Shown piece after piece: positions 16,704 through 25,445 of a stretch of DNA of 64,000 nucleotides. Position 1 is the stretch's first letter. Each line of letters begins with the position of its first letter. Made by a program: the position numbers and the translations under genes. A model generated the notes under the pieces. It was not told the DNA's origin. It saw only the letters and a list, made by a program, of their open reading frames with translations, and ran no database searches. Source of the DNA: an uncultured Lachnospiraceae bacterium (GTDB lineage Bacteria > Bacillota > Clostridia > Lachnospirales > Lachnospiraceae); assembly GCA_902476265.1 (NCBI GenBank), contig CABSCP010000014.1:20584-84583 (forward strand). Direction: 5' to 3'.

Positions 16704-17996
16704 ATGGAACAGGAAAGGATTATTCATGCGGCGCTGCTGGGAGCCGGAACGGTGGGCGGCGGTGTTTTTAAGCTGGTGAAGGAACTGGAAGAGGACATCA
16801 TCAAAAAGACCGGCGCGCGGCTTGTGGTGGATAAAATCCTGGTACGCAATAAAAAGAAAGAGAGGGAGGGGATTCCCCGGGATCTTTTGACGGATGACTG
16901 GAAAGAAATCCTGGAAGATGACAAAATCGAAATCGTAATCGAGGTGATGGGCGGGATTGAGCCGGCGCTGACCTGGCTGCAGGAAGCCCTCCGGTCCGGG
17001 AAGCAGATTGTGACCGCCAATAAAGACCTTTTGGCAGAACATGGGGAAGCGCTTTTTGCGGCGGCGGAGGAAGGAAATTGTGATCTGCATTTTGAGGCTG
17101 CCGTGGCCGGGGCAATTCCCATCATAAGGCCCTTAAAGCAGAGCCTGGCGGCCAGCCAGCTGACGGAAGTGATGGGGATTGTGAACGGCACCACCAACTA
17201 TATCCTCACAAAAATGGCGGAAGAGGGAATGGAATACGACGAAGCGCTGGCGCTGGCGACCAGGCTTGGTTATGCGGAAAGCGATCCTGCCGCGGATGTG
17301 GAAGGATATGATGCGGGCCGCAAACTGGCGATCATGGCGTCCATCGCATTTAATTCCAGGGTGACTTTTTCCCAGGTATATACGGAAGGCATTACAAAAA
17401 TCACGGCGGAAGACATCCGCTATGCAGAGGAATTCGGTTATGTGATCAAACTGATCGCCATGACCCGGCTTTCCGAGGATGGGATTGAGGTAAAAGTCCA
17501 TCCCATGCTGCTTCCCGACCAGCATCCGCTGGCGGCGGTGCGGGATTCCTTCAACGCCGTATTTGTCCATGGGAAAGCCTGTGACGACGCCATGTTCATG
17601 GGGCGGGGAGCCGGAGAAATGCCCACGGCCAGCGCTGTCCTGGGAGATGTGATTGATGTGATGCGCAACATCCTCCACCATTCCTGCGGCAAAATCGGCT
17701 GCGGCTGCTACAATCATCTTCCGGTAAAACCGATAGAAGAAACCCGGAGCCGCTTTTTCCTGCGCATTCAGGTGACGGATAAACCGGGGGCGCTGGCCAA
17801 CATCGCCGGCATTCTGGGAAACAATGATGTCAGCATTGCCCAGGTGGTCCAGAAGAAGAGCCGCCACGGAGTGGCGGAACTGGTGATCATCACGGATTCG
17901 GTACGGGAACGCCATTTCAATGATGCCATCCGGATACTGGAAGGGATGTCGGTCATCAGGGAAGTATCGGGAATCATCCGTGTATACGGTTCCTGA
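16704..17996 (+). CDS. hom: Homoserine dehydrogenase with C-terminal ACT domain
   Basis: A 430-residue NAD(P)-dependent enzyme that reduces aspartate semialdehyde to homoserine for threonine and methionine synthesis. The Rossmann motif LLGAGTVGGGVF is at the N-terminus, the family signature GIVNGTTNYILTKM and GYAESDPAADVEGYDAGRK follow, and residues about 350-430 form an ACT domain (RIQVTDKPGALANIAGIL), which normally gives feedback control by threonine. Of two ATGs, 16704 has correct spacing from GGAGGG; 16698 would touch it. Confidence 0.95.
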   Translation: MEQERIIHAALLGAGTVGGGVFKLVKELEEDIIKKTGARLVVDKILVRNKKKEREGIPRDLLTDDWKEILEDDKIEIVIEVMGGIEPALTWLQEALRSGKQIVTANKDLLAEHGEALFAAAEEGNCDLHFEAAVAGAIPIIRPLKQSLAASQLTEVMGIVNGTTNYILTKMAEEGMEYDEALALATRLGYAESDPAADVEGYDAGRKLAIMASIAFNSRVTFSQVYTEGITKITAEDIRYAEEFGYVIKLIAMTRLSEDGIEVKVHPMLLPDQHPLAAVRDSFNAVFVHGKACDDAMFMGRGAGEMPTASAVLGDVIDVMRNILHHSCGKIGCGCYNHLPVKPIEETRSRFFLRIQVTDKPGALANIAGILGNNDVSIAQVVQKKSRHGVAELVIITDSVRERHFNDAIRILEGMSVIREVSGIIRVYGS

Positions 17997-18107
17997 TAGG
18001 AAAATGGGATTTTTTGCATAATCCGTATTTTGGCCGCATATACTTGTCTAAAGAAAAATAATTATGCTGTCAGGAAAAAGGGCGGCATGGAAAATGGAGG
18101 ACGAGTT

Positions 18108-18347
18108 ATGGCGAGAGGTGTCAGAAAACCCATAGAGGAGAAGATCCGGGAAAAAAAGGAAGTGATCGCTTCTCTGCAAAGGCGGGTATCCAAAGAGAAG
18201 GAGGAGCTGGAGGAGCTTTTGAAGGAACAGAGGGAGCGCACGCTGGAATCCCTGAGCAGCCTGCTGGCGGAAGTGAATTTAAGCCCGGAACAGGCTGCCG
18301 AAATTCTCAAAGAAAAACTGGAGGAAAAAAAGGAAGAGGTCGCGTAA
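18108..18347 (+). CDS. Small coiled-coil protein, 79 residues
   Basis: The ATG at 18108 lies seven bases after GGAGG. The product has a basic start (MARGVRKP), a long charged coiled coil of Glu/Lys/Arg heptads and a short helix LAEVNLSPEQAAEILKEKL before a Lys/Glu tail. It parallels the 69-residue protein on the other side of hom (basic N-terminus, coiled coil, short C-terminal helix), which suggests relationship, although direct identity is modest. No further function can be read from sequence. Its last codons lie within the terminator stem. Confidence 0.65.
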   Translation: MARGVRKPIEEKIREKKEVIASLQRRVSKEKEELEELLKEQRERTLESLSSLLAEVNLSPEQAAEILKEKLEEKKEEVA

Positions 18348-18361
18348 GCCTCTTCCTTTTT
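18331..18361. terminator. Bidirectional terminator between convergent genes
   Basis: AGGAAGAGG (18331-18339) pairs with CCTCTTCCT (18349-18357). A T run follows on the plus strand and an A run precedes the stem, so the minus-strand transcript also ends in a U run. The left arm overlaps the stop region of the 79-residue protein gene. Confidence 0.85.
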
Positions 18362-18395
18362 GATGAATGGGCTGTCCTGAGAAACTTCCGCCAGA

Positions 18396-19427
18396 TCAGA
18401 CCGGTTCCATCTCGATTCGGATATTGTTGCCGCAGCAGGTGACATGGCCGATGCTGCCTGTGACCAGCGGCATCATGGGCGCCAAATGCCCTAAATCCAC
18501 ATCCATGATGACGGGCACATTGTGACGCGACGCTGTTTCCAGCACTGCCTGATACTGATCAAGACCCATCATCTCCTGGCCGAAACAAAGGGGACGGCCG
18601 ATTAAGAATCCGCTCACATGAGCAAACCATCCGGCATGTTCCATCTGCCACATGGCCCGGCGGATGGAAAATACGTTCATGTCGCAGGCTTCCAGAAACC
18701 ACAGAATACCGTCATCCTTATATTTCTCAATAAACTCGGCCGTTTTATCATAACGGGTGCCCAGAAGATTTACCAGACAATCCATGCAGCCGCCCAGCAG
18801 CCTGCCGGAAAAGCGAAGATCTTTGTCCGGGAATTTTTTCAGGATACAAGGCTGCGTCACGTTATAGGGGACGAGAGGATGAGTCTCATCCTTCAAGGAC
18901 TCCTTTTCCCAAAGACCATAGCCCTGTACGGACAACTTTTTGCCGGTGAGAAGGCCGAAAGCGTCATGAAGGGATTCATGCCAGGGTTCCATGCCGAAAG
19001 CGGCGGCGCAGGGGCCGTAGATGGAGGCGGTATCCGCAAGAGTTGCCAGCAGGTAGGTCATATTCGTGTTGTCGGAAAATCCCATATACCACTTGGGAGG
19101 GGCGCCGGCTATTTTTTCAAAATCCACATCATCCAGAATTTCACACATCAATTCTCCTCCGCCGCAGGAGATCAGACAGTCATTGCTTTCTTTCAGATAA
19201 TAATCCGTCAGTTCTTTTCCGCATTTTTGGGGTGTATTGCTGATGCCGATTCCTTCCCCGGCATAACAGTTGGGGCCTAAATCCAGGGAATATCCCATTT
19301 GGGTAAATTTATTCTGGGCATTTAAAAAAGCGTCATAATAGGGCGGCATATTACAGCCGAAGGAAGGAGCCACAAATCCGATGGTTCCTTTTGGGGGTAA
19401 AAATTCGGGATATCTCATGATTCTCAT
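18396..19427 (-). CDS. LD-carboxypeptidase-like S66 peptidase
   Basis: A 343-residue member of the MccF/LdcA (S66) serine peptidase family, which removes the terminal D-Ala from muropeptide tetrapeptides or detoxifies microcin C-like molecules. N-terminal GTIGFVAPS, the nucleophile elbow WYMGFSDNTNMTYLL (Ser in GFSD), a catalytic Glu in WFLEACD, and the late His in DLGHLAPMMPLVTG complete the triad. No signal peptide, so it is cytosolic, consistent with peptidoglycan recycling. MccF versus LdcA cannot be separated here. Start chosen for the GAGG box six bases ahead. Confidence 0.85.
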   Translation of the reverse strand: MRIMRYPEFLPPKGTIGFVAPSFGCNMPPYYDAFLNAQNKFTQMGYSLDLGPNCYAGEGIGISNTPQKCGKELTDYYLKESNDCLISCGGGELMCEILDDVDFEKIAGAPPKWYMGFSDNTNMTYLLATLADTASIYGPCAAAFGMEPWHESLHDAFGLLTGKKLSVQGYGLWEKESLKDETHPLVPYNVTQPCILKKFPDKDLRFSGRLLGGCMDCLVNLLGTRYDKTAEFIEKYKDDGILWFLEACDMNVFSIRRAMWQMEHAGWFAHVSGFLIGRPLCFGQEMMGLDQYQAVLETASRHNVPVIMDVDLGHLAPMMPLVTGSIGHVTCCGNNIRIEMEPV

Positions 19428-19484
19428 ACAGCCTCAGGTCGTAAGAACAGGGCTGATTCCTCCTTTTTGTATTTGAAAATGCGT

Positions 19485-20393
19485 TCAGCCAATTTTCACG
19501 TTATCGGTGGGGTCTATGAAACCTTCGCCAAAGACTTCGCTGGTTTCCGTGATCATCACAAAGGCGCTGGGATCCAGAAGATGAGCGGCGGAACGCACTT
19601 TATAGGCTTCGGCTTTGGAGCAGGCACACAGAAGAACCTGACGATCCGTTCCCGTATAGCTGCCCTGGGCGCGGATGGAGGTGGAACCTCTGGCGCAAAC
19701 TTCGTCAATTTTGGCGGCAATCTGGGGACCGCAGGTGGTGATGATGATGGCCAGTTTCCCGGCATTGGTGCCGTACATGATTTTATCGATGACCATGGAA
19801 GTCACAAAAGTGGAAATCAGGCCATATAGTACAGCGTCGATGTTGCCAAAGACCGGCCAGCCGGTCAGAATGATCACCAGATCTATGGCCATGGTCACAA
19901 CGCCCAGGGACAGATGGGGGCGCAGGGTTTTGATCGACATGGTGAGAAAATCCGTTCCCCCTGTGGAAGAACCTCTCATGTAGATGAGGGCCAGGCCGAT
20001 TCCGAAAAACACGCCGGTGAACAGCGCCGCCAGCAGGGAGTTGCCGGAATAGGCGGGAGTGAGAGGAAAGATGAAGTCCAGAAACAAGGTATTGATGAGG
20101 ATGGTGCGGACGGATTTGAGCATAAAACGGCGACCCACAATGCGGTAACTCAGAAGGATGAGCGGGATGTTGATGACCAGCGAAGTGGCGCCGATGGGAA
20201 GGCCCCAGAGATGGTTCAGGATCAGGGCCACGCCGGAAATCCCGCCCGGAGCGAAATTTGCCAGTTTTGCGAAGGAATAAATCCCGATGGAATAAAAAAT
20301 ACTTCCGATAATGTCACTGGCCAGGTCCAGACCAATATCACGCCAGCTGCGCTTTGGTTTAAAATGCCATTTCTTCTTTTCTTCTGCCCTCAT
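19485..20393 (-). CDS. YitT family membrane protein (DUF161/DUF2179)
   Basis: The 302-residue protein has five to six membrane helices in the first 200 residues, including the signature FAPGGISGVALILNHLWGLPIG and MRGSSTGGTDFLTM. The soluble C-terminal DUF2179 domain (about 215-290) includes RGSTSIRAQGSYTGTDRQVLLCA, resembling ACT-like folds. The family's transport role is not firmly known. It is transcribed in the same direction as the S66 gene with a 57-base gap, and may share its transcript. Confidence 0.88.
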   Translation of the reverse strand: MRAEEKKKWHFKPKRSWRDIGLDLASDIIGSIFYSIGIYSFAKLANFAPGGISGVALILNHLWGLPIGATSLVINIPLILLSYRIVGRRFMLKSVRTILINTLFLDFIFPLTPAYSGNSLLAALFTGVFFGIGLALIYMRGSSTGGTDFLTMSIKTLRPHLSLGVVTMAIDLVIILTGWPVFGNIDAVLYGLISTFVTSMVIDKIMYGTNAGKLAIIITTCGPQIAAKIDEVCARGSTSIRAQGSYTGTDRQVLLCACSKAEAYKVRSAAHLLDPSAFVMITETSEVFGEGFIDPTDNVKIG

Positions 20394-20594
20394 GGAAATC
20401 CCTTTCTTTTGCGCTTCTGCAGGAATGCTGCGCTGTTAATAGGGTTTGCCTGTGCGCGGGAATTATACCGCTTTTACAGGAAGCGCCTTAATATGATTTT
20501 TGCATACACCGGAAAAAATGTCAAGGAATGTGCCCTGCAGGAGGCACTTCTGCTGTGTGATAACCGATTTTAGAAAAAGTTTATAAATAATTTA

Positions 20595-20669
20595 TTGAAT
20601 TTAGAAAAGACAAATGGTAACATAAGAAAACAATTAACATAGTTAATAATTGACTGCGTTAAGATTAAC
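20595..20669 (+). promoter_or_regulatory. marR-operon promoter with two palindromes
   Basis: TTGAAT (20595-20600) and TAACAT (20618-20623) are 17 bases apart. Just downstream are ATTAAC-ATA-GTTAAT (20633-20647) and GTTAA-GA-TTAAC (20658-20669). Such paired palindromes overlapping the start of transcription fit autorepression by the adjacent MarR protein. The 320 bases between yitT and marR otherwise hold no gene I can support. Confidence 0.55.
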
Positions 20670-20715
20670 GGCCGGCCTGAGTGGTCTGACCGCAGAAAAC
20701 AGAAGGGAGACCGGA

Positions 20716-21180
20716 ATGGAATCGCTGGAATTGATGAAAGAATTTTTGAGAGCCGGAGACCGGTTCCGCAGGATGGATCTCGGCAGCCTGCATCCGGGCG
20801 TTACGCACGGGGAATTTGTGGTGCTGGAGCGGATTCACAGCCACAGCAGGCAGTACGGTGACATTTACGGTGCGCACGTATCGGATCTGGTGCGGGAACT
20901 GGAGATTTCCCCGCCTGCCCTATCCCGAATGTTACGTTCCCTGGAACAGAAAGGGTTTCTGGTGCGGGAAAGCGACCGGGAAGACCGGCGCAATACCTGC
21001 GTATGCCTGACAGAGCAGGGAAAACGGATGCGGGAGGACGGACATGAAATGCTGCTGGAATTTGCCCGTGCCACGGTGCAAAGCATGGGAGAAGAGCAGA
21101 TGAAGGAACTGATCTGCCTCTGGAACCGGCTGGCCGATGTGCTGCAGGAACAGCTTGCAACATACAGGAAAGGAGACTGA
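20716..21180 (+). CDS. MarR family transcriptional regulator
   Basis: A 154-residue winged-helix regulator. The helix-turn-helix covers VSDLVRELEISPPALSRMLRSLEQKGF and the wing carries the classic ESDREDRRNTCVCLTEQGK. The ATG at 20716 follows AAGGGAG. Its stop is one base ahead of the ABC transporter start, so regulator and transporter are in one operon, a common pattern in which MarR represses an exporter and is released by a toxic ligand. The ligand is unknown. Confidence 0.92.
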   Translation: MESLELMKEFLRAGDRFRRMDLGSLHPGVTHGEFVVLERIHSHSRQYGDIYGAHVSDLVRELEISPPALSRMLRSLEQKGFLVRESDREDRRNTCVCLTEQGKRMREDGHEMLLEFARATVQSMGEEQMKELICLWNRLADVLQEQLATYRKGD

Positions 21181-21181
21181 C

Positions 21182-23401
21182 ATGTTTAAACTACTTGGAT
21201 ATTTGAAACAATGCAAAAAGTCGGTGCTGGTGATTATATTGCTGCTGGTGGTGCAGGCCTATTGCGACCTGGCGCTGCCTCAGTACACCTCCGATATCGT
21301 GGACGTGGGGATTCAGCAGGGGGGCATCGCCTATGCGGCCCCGGAATGGATGCGGCAGGAGACCTACGAGAAGCTGAAGCTTTTGATGACGGGGGAGGAA
21401 ATCTCCCTCACGGATTCTTTTTATGCGCAGACAGCGGACGGTACTTATGAAAGGACGACAAATAAAAAGGAAGACCTGGAACGCATTAACGATGCTTTCC
21501 GTATGCCCATGGTGATGCTGTCCTCCGCGCAGGAGATGGATCCGGCGCAGACGGAAGAAGCCATGGCGGCCATGAGCGGCAAGACTGAGGTGCAGCAGGC
21601 GAAAGGCCGGGGGGCCGCAGAAGCCGGACAGATGACCGGGGCAGCCGCTCTCGGTGAAGAACAGCTTCTGGCCATGCGAGATGCGATTACGGAAAAAATG
21701 GGCGATATGAGCGATTCCATGTTGGATCAGAAAGCCATTCTTTTTGTGAAGGGCGAATATGAGGACATGGGAAAAGATCTGGGGAGCATCCAGACAAAGT
21801 ATCTGCTGCTTTCCGGGGCGAAAATGCTGGGATTTACATTGTTAATGATGGTTTCCGCAATTCTGGTCAGCCTGCTGGCAGCCAGAGCGGCGGCAGGAAT
21901 CGGCAAAACCCTGCGCAAAGGAGTGTTTGACAGAGTGCTCTCTTTTTCCAGCGGGGAAATGCACCGTTTTTCCACGGCATCCCTGATCACCAGAAGCACC
22001 AATGATATCCAACAGGTGCAGATGGTATCCGTCATGCTCTTGCGAATGATCATCTACGCCCCGATTCTGGGAATCGGCGGCATCATCAAGGTGATGGGTA
22101 CCCGTACCGGGATGGCCTGGATCATCGTGGTGGCGGTGGCAGTGATCATGACGGTGGTGCTGGTGCTGGTCAATATCGCCATGCCGAAGTTTAAAAAGAT
22201 GCAGGAGCTGGTGGACCGTCTGAACCTGGTCTCCAGGGAAATCCTCACGGGCATTCCGGTGATCCGGGCTTTCTCCAGGGAAAAATTTGAAGAAAAGCGG
22301 TTTGACGGGGCCAATACGGACCTGATGAAAACCCAGCTGTTCACAAACCGGGTGATGAACTTTATGATGCCTTCCATGATGCTGATCATGAACTGTATTA
22401 CGGTGATGATCGTCTGGTTCGGCGCCAGAGGAATTGATGCCGGTAACCTGCAGGTGGGCGATATGATGGCCTTTATGACCTACACCATGCAGATTGTCAT
22501 GTCCTTTTTGATGCTGACCATGGTATCCGTCATGCTGCCCCGTGCGGGCGTGGCTGCGGACCGTATCGAGGAAGTGCTGCATACCGAACCTTCCATCTGT
22601 GATCCGGAAGTGACCAGGGATGAAGAACTCAAAGCATGCAGAGGCGTTCTTTCCTTTGAAGATGTCAGTTTCCACTATCCCGGCGCCGACGGGGATGCCC
22701 TGGAACATATCAGCTTTACGGCGGAACCGGGCAAAACCACCGCCATCATCGGCAGTACGGGCTGCGGAAAGTCCACACTGATCAACCTGATTCCCCGGTT
22801 TTATGATGTGACCGGAGGCAGGATCACACTGGACGAAATTGATATCCGGGAACTTTCCCAGCATAAGCTGCGGGAAGTGCTGGGACTGGTGCCTCAGAAG
22901 GGCATCCTGTTTTCCGGCACCATCGCTTCCAATATCAAACTGGCGGGGGAAGAAATCGTCAGCGATGAGGATATGACAGAAGCGGCGCAGACAGCCCAGG
23001 CCATAGAGTTTATTGATGCGAAGCCGGAAGGATACGAAAGTGCGGTGGCCCAGGGAGGCAGCAACGTTTCGGGCGGGCAGAAGCAGCGGCTTGCCATCGC
23101 CAGGGCAATTGCCAAAAACCCGAAAATTTATCTGTTTGACGACAGCTTTTCCGCACTGGATTATAAGACCGACGCGGTGCTGAGAAGGGCTTTGAAAGAA
23201 AAGAGCGCGGATGCCACGGTTGTGATCGTGGCGCAGCGGATCAGCACCATTCTTCATGCGGACCAGATCCTGGTTTTAGATGAAGGCAGAATCGCCGGAA
23301 AGGGCACCCATGAGGAATTAATGGAAAGCTGCAGCGCATATCAGGAGATCGCGCATTCGCAGTTGTCTGAAAGCGAACTGGAAGGAGGCATGGCAGGATG
23401 A
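21182..23401 (+). CDS. Heterodimeric ABC exporter subunit with large extracytoplasmic insert
   Basis: A 739-residue half-transporter (TMD-NBD). TM1 is at about 13-35; the next membrane segment appears only near residue 220, so about 160 residues (Met/Glu/Ala-rich) form a large extracytoplasmic loop. The NBD (from about 490) has Walker A IGSTGCGKS, signature VSGGQKQR and a Walker B ending LFDDS, where Asp replaces the catalytic Glu. In heterodimeric exporters of the TM287/288 or BmrCD type this marks the degenerate ATP site. The partner is the next gene (ATGA overlap). The substrate is unknown; regulation by MarR suggests drug or toxin efflux. Confidence 0.9.
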   Translation: MFKLLGYLKQCKKSVLVIILLLVVQAYCDLALPQYTSDIVDVGIQQGGIAYAAPEWMRQETYEKLKLLMTGEEISLTDSFYAQTADGTYERTTNKKEDLERINDAFRMPMVMLSSAQEMDPAQTEEAMAAMSGKTEVQQAKGRGAAEAGQMTGAAALGEEQLLAMRDAITEKMGDMSDSMLDQKAILFVKGEYEDMGKDLGSIQTKYLLLSGAKMLGFTLLMMVSAILVSLLAARAAAGIGKTLRKGVFDRVLSFSSGEMHRFSTASLITRSTNDIQQVQMVSVMLLRMIIYAPILGIGGIIKVMGTRTGMAWIIVVAVAVIMTVVLVLVNIAMPKFKKMQELVDRLNLVSREILTGIPVIRAFSREKFEEKRFDGANTDLMKTQLFTNRVMNFMMPSMMLIMNCITVMIVWFGARGIDAGNLQVGDMMAFMTYTMQIVMSFLMLTMVSVMLPRAGVAADRIEEVLHTEPSICDPEVTRDEELKACRGVLSFEDVSFHYPGADGDALEHISFTAEPGKTTAIIGSTGCGKSTLINLIPRFYDVTGGRITLDEIDIRELSQHKLREVLGLVPQKGILFSGTIASNIKLAGEEIVSDEDMTEAAQTAQAIEFIDAKPEGYESAVAQGGSNVSGGQKQRLAIARAIAKNPKIYLFDDSFSALDYKTDAVLRRALKEKSADATVVIVAQRISTILHADQILVLDEGRIAGKGTHEELMESCSAYQEIAHSQLSESELEGGMAG

Positions 23402-25239
23402 GTCAGAACACAGCAAGAAGACCGGGAATGGGCCATGGCCCCGGCAGGGGAATGATGCCCGGCGAAAAAGCGAAGGACTTTAAGGGAACCATCGGCAAGC
23501 TGTTTTCGTACCTTGGAAAATATAGAATTGCGCTGGCGGCGGTGGCTGTGTTTGCAGTCGGCAGCACGGTTTTTAACATTGTGGGACCGAAGGTGCTCAG
23601 CAAGGTGACCACAGAGCTGTTCAACGGCCTGGTGGCGAAAATCGGGGGCACAGGCGGGATCGATTTTGAAAAAATAGGAAGGATTCTGCTGATTTTGCTG
23701 GGGATCTATCTGATCAGCGCGCTGATGAACTTCTGTCAGGGCTGGATCATGACGGGAATTACCCAGAAACTGTGTTTCCGGATGCGGCGGGAAATTTCCG
23801 AGAAAATCAATCGGATGCCCATGAAATATTTTGAGTCCAGAACGGTGGGCGAGGTCCTTTCCAGGATTACCAATGACGTGGATACGCTGGGACAGAGCTT
23901 AAACCAGAGTGTGACGCAGCTGATCACCTCCGTCACCATGATGGTGGGCGTGCTGATCATGATGCTTTCCATCAGCCCGCTGATGACTGTTATCGCGTTT
24001 GTTATCCTGCCTGTTTCCGGCGGCCTGATCGGTACAGTGGTGAAAAAATCCCAGAAATATTTCATCGCCCAGCAGGCCTGCCTGGGGGAAATCAACGGAC
24101 AGGTGGAGGAAAATTACAGCGGTCATAATATCGTGAAAGCCTTTAACCGGGAGGAAGCGGTGGAAGCGGAATTTGCCAAAACCAATGAAGAACTGTATCA
24201 TTCTGCATGGAAATCCCAGTTCATTTCCGGCATGATGCAGCCCATCATGAACTTTGTGGGAAATTTAGGGTATGTGGCCGTGGCCGTCAGCGGCAGTATC
24301 CTGGCGGTAAAGGGAACGATTGAAGTGGGGGATATTCAGGCATTCATCCAATATGTGAAGAATTTTACCCAGCCCATCACTCAGATCGCCCAGGTTTCCA
24401 ATATGCTGCAGTCCACCGCAGCGGCGGCGGAGCGGGTTTTTGAATTCCTGAACGAGGAAGAAGAGGATCAGACCGTTGAAAATCCTGCCAGAATTGACAG
24501 GATGGAAGGCAGCGTAGAATTTTCCCATGTGCATTTCGGTTACAATCCGGATAAAATCATCATCAATGATTTTAACTGTGACGTAGAACCCGGACAGATG
24601 GTTGCCATCGTAGGGCCTACCGGCGCGGGTAAGACCACCATGGTGAAACTTCTGATGCGTTTTTATGACGTCAACAGCGGTTCCATCAAAGTGGACGGAC
24701 ACGATGTGCGCGATTTCAACCGCAGTGAACTGCGGGAAATGTTCGGAATGGTGCTGCAGGATACCTGGCTGTTTAAAGGAACCATCATGGAAAATATCCG
24801 GTATGGCAGATTGGATGCCACCGATGAAGAAGTGATCGCGGCTGCCAGGGCGGCCCATGCGGATCATTTCATCCGCACCCTGCCCGGCGGCTATCAGATG
24901 GAATTGAATGAAGATGCCACCAACGTATCCCAGGGGCAGAAGCAGCTTCTGACCATCGCCAGAGCGATTCTTGCGGATAACCCCATCCTGATTCTGGATG
25001 AGGCCACCAGCTCTGTGGATACCCGGACGGAAATCCAGATCCAGAAAGCCATGAATAACCTGATGAAGGGCAGGACCAGCTTCGTGATCGCCCATCGACT
25101 TTCCACCATCAAGGATGCGGATGTGATTCTGGTCATGAAAGACGGCGATATCGTGGAACAGGGGAATCATCAGGACCTGCTGGCAGCAGGCGGATTCTAT
25201 GCCCAGCTGTATAATTCCCAGTTTGAAAAGAGCGCATAA
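23398..25239 (+). CDS. Heterodimeric ABC exporter subunit, catalytic partner
   Basis: A 613-residue half-transporter. After a Gly/Pro-rich N-terminus (GMGHGPGRGMMPG) come six membrane helices and, from about 365, the NBD with Walker A VGPTGAGKTT, Walker B LILDEATSSVD (catalytic Glu present) and a signature that reads VSQGQ rather than LSGGQ. This mirrors the upstream subunit, which has VSGGQ but lacks the Glu, so together they make one active and one degenerate site. It overlaps the first subunit by four bases. Confidence 0.92.
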   Translation: MSQNTARRPGMGHGPGRGMMPGEKAKDFKGTIGKLFSYLGKYRIALAAVAVFAVGSTVFNIVGPKVLSKVTTELFNGLVAKIGGTGGIDFEKIGRILLILLGIYLISALMNFCQGWIMTGITQKLCFRMRREISEKINRMPMKYFESRTVGEVLSRITNDVDTLGQSLNQSVTQLITSVTMMVGVLIMMLSISPLMTVIAFVILPVSGGLIGTVVKKSQKYFIAQQACLGEINGQVEENYSGHNIVKAFNREEAVEAEFAKTNEELYHSAWKSQFISGMMQPIMNFVGNLGYVAVAVSGSILAVKGTIEVGDIQAFIQYVKNFTQPITQIAQVSNMLQSTAAAAERVFEFLNEEEEDQTVENPARIDRMEGSVEFSHVHFGYNPDKIIINDFNCDVEPGQMVAIVGPTGAGKTTMVKLLMRFYDVNSGSIKVDGHDVRDFNRSELREMFGMVLQDTWLFKGTIMENIRYGRLDATDEEVIAAARAAHADHFIRTLPGGYQMELNEDATNVSQGQKQLLTIARAILADNPILILDEATSSVDTRTEIQIQKAMNNLMKGRTSFVIAHRLSTIKDADVILVMKDGDIVEQGNHQDLLAAGGFYAQLYNSQFEKSA

Positions 25240-25360
25240 AATTAAAACATTCACAAAATGTCCATATTTTTAACATTGTTTTATCACATTTATCGTGTAT
25301 GATAAAAAATGTAAAAAGCAAAAGCCAAAACTTTTTCATTTTTCTTCCTTTCTAATTATA

Positions 25361-25398
25361 AAAAAGAACGGGTTCCCGCGAGGGGGCCCGTTCTTTTT
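25361..25398. terminator. Bidirectional terminator between the ABC operon and lysR
   Basis: AAAAAGAACGGG (25361-25372) pairs with CCCGTTCTTTTT (25387-25398). A and T runs on both sides allow termination from either direction, fitting the convergent genes. Confidence 0.92.
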
Positions 25399-25445
25399 GT
25401 AAGACAGGAAACGTGTTTATTCTGTCCGTTTGATATGAGGATAAG

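Noticed and set aside
18618..19280. Long plus-strand open frame opposite the S66 peptidase
   Set aside because: It is the antisense shadow of a well-supported gene with clear catalytic motifs.
20491..20573. Short open frame of about 26 codons in the yitT-marR gap
   Set aside because: No ribosome site and no supporting features; it lies in promoter-containing DNA.
21182..25239. ABC pair as the lanthipeptide exporter
   Set aside because: It is 10 kb away, in core-like composition, under a MarR gene, and has no peptidase domain.
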